From positions 1-64,000 of the forward strand of contig NZ_FOAZ01000030.1 in assembly GCF_900109465.1 (NCBI RefSeq): a DNA stretch of 64,000 bases, written 5' to 3'. Positions 27,112 to 34,907 of the stretch are shown one piece after another (the stretch's first letter is position 1; every line of letters begins with the position of its first letter). The stretch is from Streptacidiphilus jiangxiensis (lineage in GTDB: Bacteria > Actinomycetota > Actinomycetes > Streptomycetales > Streptomycetaceae). The notes beneath the pieces are model-generated. The model was given only the letters and a program-made list of their open reading frames with translations, ran no database searches and had not been told where the DNA came from. The position numbers and the translations under genes were made by a program.

Positions 27112-28029
27112 TCAGGACAGGGTCAGCACGGCGTTGCCGCGCACACGGCGCTCGCGCAGGTCGGTGAGGACGTCGGCCGTCTCGCTCCAGTCGCGCACCA
27201 CGCCGATCTCGGGGTGGAGTCGGCCCTCGGCGACGAGGCGGACCAGGGCGGCCAGGTCCTCGCCGTAGGGCCGGTCCTCCGCGGCGTAGCTGAAGTGGCG
27301 GATCGTCGCGCCGACCGGGCCGTGCAGAAGGTCGAAGAAGCTCAGCGTGGCGGGCTCGCGGCTGGCCTGGCCGAACCAGATCAGCTGCCCGTGCGGGGTC
27401 AGTCGGGCCAGCGCGGCCGCCAGGCTCGGGCCACCGGTGGACTCCAGCACCACGTCGAAGGGGCCTGCGGCGTCCTCGACCCGCTCGACCACGACGGCGC
27501 CGAACTCCGCGAGCCTCGCGCCGCGTTCGGTCGAGGAACTGACCGCGGTGACCCGCGCGCCGGCGGCGACCGCGAGCTCGACGAAGTAGTGCCCCACCCC
27601 GCCCGACGCGCCGGTCAGCAGCACGTTCCGCCCGGCGAGCGCGCCTGCGGTCCCCAGCAGGCGCAGCGCCGTCAGGCCCGCCAGCGGCAGCGCCGCCGCT
27701 TCGACGGTGGTCACCTGGTCCGGCAGCTCCGCCAGGTCGGCGGTCGGGACGGCCACGTACTCGGCCCATCCGGACGCGGGCGGGTGGGCGACGACCCGGC
27801 GTCCGGCGGCCGGACCGCTGCCGTCGGCAGCCGCCTGGACGACCAGCCCGGCCACGTCCTTGCCGGGACGCCAGTTCGGTGGCGGACTCTCCAGGAGGAA
27901 GGTCTCACCGCGGTTCACCGAGTAGGCGTCGACCTTCACCAGCACCTCGTCGGTGCGCGGCTGGGGCTGCGGCACCTCGCCCAGCTCGACCGTGCGGCCC
28001 GTGCGGCCCGTCGCCCCGAATGCCCTCAT
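27112..28029 (-). CDS. Zinc-independent quinone oxidoreductase-type MDR dehydrogenase
   Basis: A 305-residue medium-chain dehydrogenase/reductase of the NADPH:quinone oxidoreductase group. The GroES-like part (VKVDAYSVNRGETFLLES) is followed by the nucleotide-binding core VLLTGASGGVGHYFVELAVAAGARVTAVSSSTERG. No cysteine-rich structural zinc loop is present. ATG 28029 was chosen; upstream in-frame residues to 28107 are unlike the family. It is divergent from a LysR regulator with a 21-bp palindrome between them, and is followed by a SnoaL-like gene, so it is probably an inducible detoxification or small-molecule reduction unit. Confidence 0.92.
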   Translation of the reverse strand: MRAFGATGRTGRTVELGEVPQPQPRTDEVLVKVDAYSVNRGETFLLESPPPNWRPGKDVAGLVVQAAADGSGPAAGRRVVAHPPASGWAEYVAVPTADLAELPDQVTTVEAAALPLAGLTALRLLGTAGALAGRNVLLTGASGGVGHYFVELAVAAGARVTAVSSSTERGARLAEFGAVVVERVEDAAGPFDVVLESTGGPSLAAALARLTPHGQLIWFGQASREPATLSFFDLLHGPVGATIRHFSYAAEDRPYGEDLAALVRLVAEGRLHPEIGVVRDWSETADVLTDLRERRVRGNAVLTLS

Positions 28030-28120
28030 CGTCCTCGACTCCCTTGTCCGGCACCGTTCTTCCGACGAGGAACAGCTAACCCGCGGCGCGGGGAGGGGGT
28101 CCAACAACCGGAAAGGGGGT

Positions 28121-28141
28121 GTGACAACCGGCGGTTGTCAC
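28121..28141. promoter_or_regulatory. LysR-type operator
   Basis: GTGACAACCG (28121-28130) and CGGTTGTCAC (28132-28141) form a perfect inverted repeat around a single G, ending 13 bp before the LysR start. A half site, CAACAACCGG, lies at 28101-28110. This arrangement in a divergent promoter is what a LysR activator usually binds. Confidence 0.65.
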
Positions 28142-28154
28142 CCAGGATGGCTCC

Positions 28155-29168
28155 GTGGACGATCTCGATCTGGCGCAGGTGCGCGCCTTCCTCGCGGTGG
28201 CCGAGCAACTCCACTTCCGCCGGGCCGCCGAGGTGCTCTCGCTGTCCCAACAGGGGCTCTCGAAGCGGATCGCGCGGCTGGAGGACGGCCTCGGCGTCCG
28301 GCTCTTCGACCGCACCCAGGGCGGCGTCCGACTCACCGATGCGGGCACACGCTTCCTCGAACCGGCCCGCGCCGCGCTGGCGGCAGGTGTCGCCGCGGTC
28401 GCCGCCGTGCGTGAGGGCACCCGCCCGCTGCGCCTGGACGTGTGGGGTCACCTCTTCGACCCGCTGCGCACCGTGCGCGAGACCCTGGCGGCGGAGGACC
28501 AGGCACGGGAGGACCAGGCCGTCGAGGTGGGCCCGGGGCGGGACCTTCCCGGAGTCGCGGCCGCGCTCGCCCGCGGCGAGATCGGAGCCGGCTTCGGCCG
28601 GTTCCATCCCGCCGCCGGTGCCCCCGACGGCGGCCCCGAACACGCCCTGGCCCACCGGCTGGTGCGACTGGAGCCCGTCGACGCCGTCCTGCGGGCCGAC
28701 CATCCGCTGGCCCGCGCGGAGCAGTTGCGCCCCGACCAGCTGACCGCGCTGCGCCTGATCCTGCCGACCAGCGCGGGCCGCCTGGACTTCCTGGCCCGGT
28801 TCGCCGAACAGTTCGGCGTTCCGATGCTGGAGGGCGGTACCAACCTCGGCCTCGACCACCTCCTGGAGCGCCTGCGGAGCACCCCGGACGGCGTGGTGCT
28901 GCTGCCGTCCGAGCTGCCCCTCGACCCGGGCCCGGACCTCGCGGTCGTCCCGCTGGCCGAACCCACGCCGCTCTACGCCTGGTCCCTGGTCTGGCACCGG
29001 GACCGCCCCGACCCGGGCGTCCCCGCGCTGCTGCGCGCCTTCGCCGAGACCGGGGCCTCACGCCGCTGGCTCGAGTACCGCCCCGGCCGGGACTGGCTCC
29101 CCGAGGACGACCAGGCCGAGGCGGGTCGGTCCCAGCTCATCAGCAGCACGCGCTGGAAGACGTCGTAG
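28155..29168 (+). CDS. LysR-family transcriptional regulator
   Basis: A 337-residue LysR-type regulator. The N-terminal helix-turn-helix reads LAQVRAFLAVAEQLHFRRAAEVLSLSQQGLSKRIARLEDGLGVRLFDRT, and a ligand-binding domain follows (DPLRTVRETLA, LRADHPLARAEQL). GTG start. It is divergent from the oxidoreductase gene and should control it through the palindrome at 28121-28141 and itself. The last 30 or so residues are less LysR-like and run over a possible gene on the other strand, so the C-terminus may be extended relative to relatives. Confidence 0.9.
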   Translation: MDDLDLAQVRAFLAVAEQLHFRRAAEVLSLSQQGLSKRIARLEDGLGVRLFDRTQGGVRLTDAGTRFLEPARAALAAGVAAVAAVREGTRPLRLDVWGHLFDPLRTVRETLAAEDQAREDQAVEVGPGRDLPGVAAALARGEIGAGFGRFHPAAGAPDGGPEHALAHRLVRLEPVDAVLRADHPLARAEQLRPDQLTALRLILPTSAGRLDFLARFAEQFGVPMLEGGTNLGLDHLLERLRSTPDGVVLLPSELPLDPGPDLAVVPLAEPTPLYAWSLVWHRDRPDPGVPALLRAFAETGASRRWLEYRPGRDWLPEDDQAEAGRSQLISSTRWKTS

Positions 29169-29350
29169 CCGGTCCGGGCGAACGAGGCGGCCATCGGGGC
29201 GTTGCCGACGTCCGTGCCGGCCCGGATCAGCTCCGCGCCGTCGGCGGCGAGGATCCGGGTGCCCTCGGCCGGCAACTCCTCGGCGTAGCCGTGGCCGCGG
29301 TGCTCGGCAGCCTCGTCCCACTGCGCCTGCGCGGCCTGTCGGGGCGTCAT
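28973..29350 (-). CDS. Possible small protein overlapping the LysR 3' end
   Basis: An open frame of 125 residues from ATG 29350. Its first 75 residues (MTPRQAAQAQWDEAAEHRGH..., ILAADGAELIRAGTDVGNAP, TGYDVFQRVLLMSWDR) have a normal protein composition and fill the otherwise empty stretch 29169-29350; the remainder is antisense to the LysR gene and looks non-coding. It may be a genuine small gene whose stop codon has been lost, or a decayed one. No family recognised and no strong ribosome-binding site. Confidence 0.35.
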   Translation of the reverse strand: MTPRQAAQAQWDEAAEHRGHGYAEELPAEGTRILAADGAELIRAGTDVGNAPMAASFARTGYDVFQRVLLMSWDRPASAWSSSGSQSRPGRYSSQRREAPVSAKARSSAGTPGSGRSRCQTRDQA

Positions 29351-29397
29351 GGTGCGCAGGTCGCGTCGGGAGTGCGCGACGGATTTTCGTTCGGCTG

Positions 29398-30549
29398 TCA
29401 CAGCTCGTGGTTCGCGGAGCGCTGCACCCGCACGTACTCCCACAGGTTCAACGCCACCAGCAGCCCCGCCAGCACGCTCAGCGCGCCGAGTGCCGACAGC
29501 GGCGCGCACAGCGGCAGCGCCGCCAGCGTGGCGACCGCCGCCGCCAGGCGGGTCCAGGCCATCAGGCGGAACATCCGCCAGCGGGTGTAGCCGAACGCGG
29601 CCAGGAAGAGTGCGCAGCCGCCGAAGAGCAACGCCAGGGCGCCGGCCGGCAGCGGGACGGACGGGTGCGTCGCCGCGGCCGTCACCCCGGCCGCGAAGGC
29701 GATGACGCCGCTGACGAACATCAGGTGACCGTAGGAGAGGACCTGGCGGACGATGTCCCCGGGCAACCGCGAGGTGGCCATCGCGTGCCGCATCGCGTCC
29801 GCCGCGTAGTTGAAGTACACCCACCACAGCCCGCAGGCGGCGACGAAGGCGACCGCGACCGCGAGCGTCTCGTCCACGTGCAGGGTCCGCCCTGCGGCCA
29901 CCGGCGCGCCGATGGAGACGATCGCCTCCCCGAGCGCGATCAGCAGGAACAACGCGAAGCGCTCCGGGAGGTGGGTCGGGTGGAAGCGCACCGCCATCAG
30001 CTGCCGTCGCGCCAGCGCCGGGGTGAGCAGGTCGAGCACCGCGGCCAGCCCCCACAGGGCGATCCGGGCGTCGCCGTGGGCCAGGCCCCCGGCCAGCAGC
30101 AGCGGCCCGGTGACCAGCGCGCCGACGCCCATCGGTCCGATCACGACCCCGCGCCCCCACAGGATCTGGCCCAGCAGCAGCCAGCGCGCGGCGAGGTAGG
30201 CCGCGCCGAACAGCAGGCCGCGCGACCCGTAGGCCTGCGGCAGGGCGAGGGCGAGGAACAGGCCGCACAGCGCGATGGAGAACAGGCCGACCCGGCCCAG
30301 CGGGTGGTCGATCTCGCGGGTGTTGGCCAGCACCGTGCTGCCGACCCAGCACCAGTAGACGGGGATCAGCACGATCAGCGCCCGGCCGACTCCGGCCCAG
30401 CCGTGGTCCAGATGCAGCAGGCCGGAGATCTGGGTGATGCACAGCACCCACACCAGGTCGAAGAAGGCCTCCGCGTAGCTGACCCGCTTCTCGCCGGGCT
30501 CCTCCTGATCGCTTTCGGTGTCCGCCAGCTCCACCCCGTCGCCGCTCAT
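29398..30549 (-). CDS. Low-temperature-requirement protein A (LtrA) family membrane protein
   Basis: A 383-residue polytopic membrane protein. The N-terminal RVSYAEAFFDLVWVLCITQIS and the central HLPERFALFLLIALGEAIVSIG are the hallmark motifs of the LtrA family, with about ten to twelve hydrophobic helices. The family was named from a Listeria cold-growth mutant, but the molecular role is unknown. It lies 31 bp downstream of the SMR transporter gene on the same strand and may be cotranscribed. Confidence 0.9.
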   Translation of the reverse strand: MSGDGVELADTESDQEEPGEKRVSYAEAFFDLVWVLCITQISGLLHLDHGWAGVGRALIVLIPVYWCWVGSTVLANTREIDHPLGRVGLFSIALCGLFLALALPQAYGSRGLLFGAAYLAARWLLLGQILWGRGVVIGPMGVGALVTGPLLLAGGLAHGDARIALWGLAAVLDLLTPALARRQLMAVRFHPTHLPERFALFLLIALGEAIVSIGAPVAAGRTLHVDETLAVAVAFVAACGLWWVYFNYAADAMRHAMATSRLPGDIVRQVLSYGHLMFVSGVIAFAAGVTAAATHPSVPLPAGALALLFGGCALFLAAFGYTRWRMFRLMAWTRLAAAVATLAALPLCAPLSALGALSVLAGLLVALNLWEYVRVQRSANHEL

Positions 30550-30580
30550 ACGGTCAGCCTAGGGCCGGGCGGGCGGCGAC

Positions 30581-30907
30581 TCAGGAGTGGGCCGCGCCAC
30601 CGAGGTTGAGCGCGACAACGCCCACGATGATCAGCGCGATACCGAGGACCTTCCACAGGTTCACGCCCTCCCCGAGGAAGGCGAAGCCGATCGCGGCGAC
30701 GACCGCGGTGCCGGCGCCGGACCAGATCGCGTACGCGGTGCTCACCGGGATCTGCTTGAGCGCCTGGCTCAGCAGGGCGAAGGAGGCGACATAGCCGACC
30801 ACGACCACGAGGCTGGGCAGCAGGCGGGTGAAGCCGTGGGTGTACTTCAACGAGACCGTGGCACAGATCTCGGACGAGATGGCGAGGGCGAGGAAGAGGC
30901 CGGGCAT
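30581..30907 (-). CDS. Small multidrug resistance (SMR) family transporter
   Basis: A 108-residue membrane protein with four helices in the EmrE/SugE pattern. The essential membrane-embedded glutamate is in LALAISSEICATVSLKYTHGF near residue 13, and YAIWSGAGTAVVAAIGFAFLGEGVNLWKVLGIALIIVGVVALNL covers helices 3 and 4. It would export small cationic compounds or guanidinium-type substrates by proton antiport. ATG 30907 is used; GTG at 30916 is an alternative three codons upstream. Confidence 0.93.
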   Translation of the reverse strand: MPGLFLALAISSEICATVSLKYTHGFTRLLPSLVVVVGYVASFALLSQALKQIPVSTAYAIWSGAGTAVVAAIGFAFLGEGVNLWKVLGIALIIVGVVALNLGGAAHS

Positions 30908-31064
30908 GTCGATCACGCTATCCCGGCTGCGGGGGCCGTCTCGGTGCCGGGGGCGGCATCGACAGGGCACGCAGCCACTTCGGGGTGTCCAGGGTCGTCA
31001 CGAATCAGGCAGGTCTCCCTCCGGCTCCGGGTGAACCCGCCCGGAGAGAGACCAACGCCCGTCG

Positions 31065-31736
31065 TCAGGCGGCGGGCGACTCCAGCAACCCCTGCAGCAG
31101 CGACAGGTCGACGTCGAGCAGGCTGCGCACCACGGCGCGACCGGGGCCCGGCAGGATCGGCGTCAGCGACGGCACGGCGACGACCGCCACGCCCGCGGCC
31201 TCGGCCGAGGCCACACCGGTCGGGGTGTCCTCGACGGCGACGCAGCTCTCGGGCGAGGCGCCCAGCGCCTCCACCGCGGCGAGGTACGGGTCCGGCGCGG
31301 GCTTGGTCAGCGGTGTCTCACCGGCGGCGAAGCTCGTCTTGAAGCGACGCCGGCCCAGTGCGTCCAGCACGAGGTCCACGACGTGGCGCGGCGACGCGGA
31401 GACCAACGCGGTGGCGACGCCCGCCTCCGCGAGCCCGTCCAGCAGTTCCAGTGCCCCCGGCAGCGGCACGACCTGGTGCGACACCAGCTCCACGAACCGC
31501 GCGTCCAGAGCGGCCGCGATCGACTCCTCCGAGCGGACGCCGTTGCAGCGCCCGTACAGGTAGCTCGCGGTGTGCTCGACGGCCTGGCCGAGCACGTCGG
31601 GCACGTCCTGGTCGCCGAGCGTGAGGCCCAGTCTCGCCGCCTCTTCCTCTGCCGCCTGCCACCACAGACCTTCGGTGTCGACGAGCGTTCCGTCCATGTC
31701 AAACAGAACGGCCTGGAGGTTGGAGCGGGTTGACAC
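31065..31736 (-). CDS. HAD-superfamily hydrolase (beta-phosphoglucomutase-like)
   Basis: A 223-residue haloacid dehalogenase-like phosphatase. Motif I LFDMDGTLVDTEG lies near residue 11, motif II SAS near 110, motif III lysine in TPLTKPAPDPYLAAVEALG near 140, and motif IV VEDTPTGVASAEAAG near 165. The cap-domain arrangement fits subclass IA with beta-PGM-like enzymes. GTG at 31736 follows AAAAGG; a GTG at 31772 is adjacent to the repeat and less likely. Substrate unknown. It is the first gene after the ABC importer on the same strand but separated by repeat copy 4. Confidence 0.9.
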   Translation of the reverse strand: MSTRSNLQAVLFDMDGTLVDTEGLWWQAAEEEAARLGLTLGDQDVPDVLGQAVEHTASYLYGRCNGVRSEESIAAALDARFVELVSHQVVPLPGALELLDGLAEAGVATALVSASPRHVVDLVLDALGRRRFKTSFAAGETPLTKPAPDPYLAAVEALGASPESCVAVEDTPTGVASAEAAGVAVVAVPSLTPILPGPGRAVVRSLLDVDLSLLQGLLESPAA

Positions 31737-31773
31737 GAGACGTCGCCTTTTCAACGAAGGGAAATTGGACACC

Positions 31774-31904
31774 AGGGGCGCGAGGAACTGCGCGAGTTAC
31801 CACCCGGTGCGGATGGCCCTGTCGCTGCGGGACCATCTGCTCATCAGATGGGGGCACCTCCCGGCCGAAGGCTGGGGGATTGTCGCGCAGTTCCTCGCGC
31901 CCCT
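31774..31904. repeat. Palindromic intergenic repeat, copy 4, with an inner insertion
   Basis: The longest copy (131 bp). Outer arms match the family (GCGCGAGGAACTGCGCGA and TCGCGCAGTTCCTCGCGC), but about 30 bp beginning GGGGGCACCTCCCGGCCG and continuing AAGGCTGGGGGA are inserted in the right half at about 31850-31880. The insert can itself fold (CCCGGCCGAAGGCTGGG). It separates the ABC ATPase stop from the HAD gene. Confidence 0.85.
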
Positions 31905-31911
31905 GAGGGGG

Positions 31912-33066
31912 TTACCGCCGGGTGTCCACCAGGACGGGGCGCTCGGGGAAGGAGACGGTGACTCCCGTGCCCGCGGGCAGCGCCGCCGCGTCGTGGGTGG
32001 AGAGGTCCGCCTTGACGGCCGTGCCGTCGGGCAGCTGGACCGTCACGCGGGTGGTGGCGCCGAGGAACGTCGTGCCGACGACCAGCGCGCCCTGGCCGCC
32101 ACCGGCGGTCAGCAGGACGTTCTCCGGACGGACCAGCGCGTCGACGTCGCCGCGCAGCTCGGTGGCGCCGTCCACGGGGAGGCGCTGGCCGAAGAGTTCG
32201 ACCGTCGCGCCGTCGCCGGCGAGCACGCCGGGGATCCGGTTCATGGTCCCGACGAACTCCGCGACGAACGCCGTCGCGGGACGCGCGTACAGCTCGGCCG
32301 GGGTGTCGCACTGCTCCAGGCGGCCCGCGTGCATGACCGCGACGCGGTCCGCCATGGACAGCGCCTCCTCCTGGTCGTGCGTCACGAACAGCGTGGTGAT
32401 GCCCAGCTCCTGCTGGAGCCGGCGGATCTCCTCGCGGAGGTTCTCGCGGACCTTCGCGTCCAGCGCGGACAGCGGCTCGTCCAGCAGCAGCACGCGCGGC
32501 TGCAGGGCGAGGGCGCGGGCCAGCGCGATGCGCTGCTGCTGGCCGCCGGAGAGCTGGTGCGGGTAGCGGTCGCCGTGGGTCGGCAGACCGACCAGCTCCA
32601 GCAGCTCGTCGGCGCGGCGGTGGCGCTCGGCCTTGCCGGTCTTGCGCATCTTGAGGCCGAAGGCCACGTTGTCGCGCGCGTTCAGGTGCGGGAAGAGGCT
32701 GTAGGACTGGAACACCATGCCCGCGTCACGGCGATGCGCGGGAAGGTGGGTGACGTCCTCGCCGTCGACCAGGACCTGGCCCGAGTCCGGCGTCTCGAAG
32801 CCGGCCAGCATCCGCAGCGCGGTGGTCTTGCCGCAGCCGGAGGGACCGAGCAGGGCCACCAGCTCGCCGGGGTTGACCGTCAGGTCGAGGCCGTCCAGCG
32901 CGGTGGTCGCACCGAAGCTGCGGCGCAGCGCCACGAACTCGACGGTGGCACCACCCGTCTTGTCAGTGGCGGCCGCTGCAATGGTCGCAGGCGTCGAGGA
33001 GTCCGTCGGCCCCGCAGGGGAGGGCACGGCGGCGACGGTCGTCGCGGGCGCGGGGTCGGTGGTCAT
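31912..33066 (-). CDS. ABC transporter ATPase (spermidine/phosphonate-type importer)
   Basis: A 384-residue import ATPase. After an alanine-rich N-terminal extension of about 40 residues come Walker A LLGPSGCGKTTALRML, Q-loop VFQSYSLFPHL, signature QLSGGQQQRIALARAL, Walker B RVLLLDEPLSALD and H-loop FVTHDQEEAL, then a C-terminal TOBE-type domain (about 270-384). This is the PotA/FbpC layout. ATG 33066 has AGGAG 6 bases upstream. It is the last gene of a four-gene operon read leftwards (lipoprotein, permease, permease, ATPase). Confidence 0.93.
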   Translation of the reverse strand: MTTDPAPATTVAAVPSPAGPTDSSTPATIAAAATDKTGGATVEFVALRRSFGATTALDGLDLTVNPGELVALLGPSGCGKTTALRMLAGFETPDSGQVLVDGEDVTHLPAHRRDAGMVFQSYSLFPHLNARDNVAFGLKMRKTGKAERHRRADELLELVGLPTHGDRYPHQLSGGQQQRIALARALALQPRVLLLDEPLSALDAKVRENLREEIRRLQQELGITTLFVTHDQEEALSMADRVAVMHAGRLEQCDTPAELYARPATAFVAEFVGTMNRIPGVLAGDGATVELFGQRLPVDGATELRGDVDALVRPENVLLTAGGGQGALVVGTTFLGATTRVTVQLPDGTAVKADLSTHDAAALPAGTGVTVSFPERPVLVDTRR

Positions 33067-33114
33067 GGACACTCCTGGAGCTCCTCGGAGGTGAAACAGA
33101 AAGAGGTGGTTCGG

Positions 33115-34035
33115 TTACTGCTGGGCCGGCGCGCTGTTGCGGCGGTCCCCGCCCAGGGAGAGCACGAACAGCAGCAGCCAGGTCAGCAGCAGGCTGACGA
33201 CGGAGACGGCCACGGTGACGGGGCCCTGGCCGGCGCTGTTGCCATTGACGATCCAGACGGCGAACGGCACGTACCCGAGGATCGAGGCCACGGTGAACTC
33301 GCCCAGCACCAGTGCGAGGGTGATGAACGCGGTGTTCAGCATCGCGCTGCGCAGGTTCGGGAGGATCACCGTGACGATGGCCCGGGCGCGGCCCGCGCCG
33401 TTGTTCTGCGCGGCCTCCAGCAGGGTGCGCACGTCCAGCGTGCGCATGCCGGCGTCCAGCGTGCGGAAGGCCAGCGGCAGGGCCATCACCACGTAGGCGA
33501 GCAGCAGCACCACGGGGAAGTTCGCGTTCTGCGCGTAGAGGAACGTCGCGTAGAACGGCGTCGGCGCCAGGTTGTCGTTGCACCAGCGCAGCACGTCGGA
33601 GATGCCGGCGGTCAGCGCGATGGTGGGGACGACCAGCGGCAGGGTGCAGGTCAGCTCGACGACCGTGCGCAGCTTCGGGCTGCCGAGCCGGACCGCGACG
33701 ACGGTCGGGATCAGCAGCAGGTAGACCAGCACGATGGTGCCGGCGGCCAGCAGCAGCGAGAGCTGCAACGCGGGCCACAGGCCGGGCACGGTGAAGATCT
33801 GCCGGTAGGCGTCGAGGCTGAAGCCCTGGGGCGAGTTGTCGACGGTGAACCAGAGGGTCGCACCGATCGGCACCATGAAGTACAGCGCGGAGACGAGCAG
33901 CACGGTGCCGCGGCCCCAGCGGATGCGGCCGAGCGCGCCCAGCACGCCGCGGGGGCCGGCGGAGCCGCCACCGTTCGCGGTGCTCGGGGCGGGGCGGCCC
34001 TCGGTGGTCAGGGCGGAGGCGGTCACACCAGCCAT
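33115..34035 (-). CDS. ABC transporter permease
   Basis: A 306-residue inner-membrane permease with about six helices. The EAA-type cytoplasmic loop reads LLEAAQNNGAGRARAIVTVILPNLRSAM near residue 205, the docking site for the ATPase encoded next. It overlaps the upstream permease by 13 bp, indicating coupled translation. The pairing with a second, different permease indicates a heterodimeric channel. Confidence 0.92.
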   Translation of the reverse strand: MAGVTASALTTEGRPAPSTANGGGSAGPRGVLGALGRIRWGRGTVLLVSALYFMVPIGATLWFTVDNSPQGFSLDAYRQIFTVPGLWPALQLSLLLAAGTIVLVYLLLIPTVVAVRLGSPKLRTVVELTCTLPLVVPTIALTAGISDVLRWCNDNLAPTPFYATFLYAQNANFPVVLLLAYVVMALPLAFRTLDAGMRTLDVRTLLEAAQNNGAGRARAIVTVILPNLRSAMLNTAFITLALVLGEFTVASILGYVPFAVWIVNGNSAGQGPVTVAVSVVSLLLTWLLLFVLSLGGDRRNSAPAQQ

Positions 34036-34907
34036 CGGGCGCTCCGGCGTTGCAGGGGGATGTAGATGACCATCACCAGCGTGGCGATCACCACCATGTC
34101 GAGGCTCATCGCCAGGGCGACGTTGGTGGCGTCCGCGGAGACATTGCCGCTGAGCGCCGTGGCGATCTGCAGCGTGACCAGCGGAACGGTCGCGCCGACC
34201 ATGGCGGCGGCGGTCGCGTAGGCGGCGAAGGCGCTGCCGAAGAGCAGCACGAAGCCGCCGAGCAGCGAGGGGGCGAGGACGGGCAGGGCCACGTGGCGCC
34301 AGTACTGCCAGGCGGTCGCGCCGTTGTTCTGGGCGGCCTCACGCCACTGGCGGCGCAGGCCGTCCAGCGAGGGGATGACGCTCAGCACCATCAGCGGGAT
34401 CAGGAAGTACAGATAGACCAGGACCAGGCCGTTGAAGGAGTAGAGACTCCAACCGTGCTGGTCCAGGTGGAGCTTGGTGGTCAGCACACCGGCGTTGCCG
34501 AGGGTGGCGATGAAGGCGAACGCCAGCGGCACGCCGCCGAAGTTGGCCAGCACGCCGGAGGCGCTCAGCACGGCCTTGCGCAGCAGCGCGAAGCGGGAGG
34601 TGACGACGGCCTGGGCCAGCAGCAGCCCGGCCACCACGGCGATCAGCGCGGACAGCGCGGACAGCTTGACGCTGCCGATCAGCGCGTCGAGGTAGCCGCC
34701 CTGCAGCGAGGCGGTCAGGTTGCCCATCGTGTACTGGCTGGGCTTGCCGGGGTTGTACGTGGTGAACGCACCGTAGGCCATGGCCAGGGCGGGAACCCCG
34801 AAGGACACGGCGACGAAGAGCAGCAGCGGGACGACGGCGAGCCGGCCCGCCGCCGCCCCCTTGGGGCGGCGGCGAGCAGGCGTCGCGCTCAGCGGAGCGG
34901 TGCTCAC
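34023..34907 (-). CDS. ABC transporter permease
   Basis: A 294-residue permease with six helices; the EAA loop is WREAAQNNGATAWQYWRHVALPVLAPSLLGG near residue 190. Its GTG start at 34907 overlaps the stop codon of the binding-protein gene (GTGA on the minus strand). The long frame reaching 35156 was rejected because it is antisense-like and arginine/proline rich upstream of this GTG. Confidence 0.92.
   Translation of the reverse strand: MSTAPLSATPARRRPKGAAAGRLAVVPLLLFVAVSFGVPALAMAYGAFTTYNPGKPSQYTMGNLTASLQGGYLDALIGSVKLSALSALIAVVAGLLLAQAVVTSRFALLRKAVLSASGVLANFGGVPLAFAFIATLGNAGVLTTKLHLDQHGWSLYSFNGLVLVYLYFLIPLMVLSVIPSLDGLRRQWREAAQNNGATAWQYWRHVALPVLAPSLLGGFVLLFGSAFAAYATAAAMVGATVPLVTLQIATALSGNVSADATNVALAMSLDMVVIATLVMVIYIPLQRRSARWLV

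Noticed and set aside
31065..31736. HAD protein as phosphonoacetaldehyde hydrolase (phnX) beside a phosphonate importer
   Set aside because: Motifs fit general beta-phosphoglucomutase-like phosphatases and no Schiff-base lysine cap motif could be recognised; the importer's ligand is unproven.
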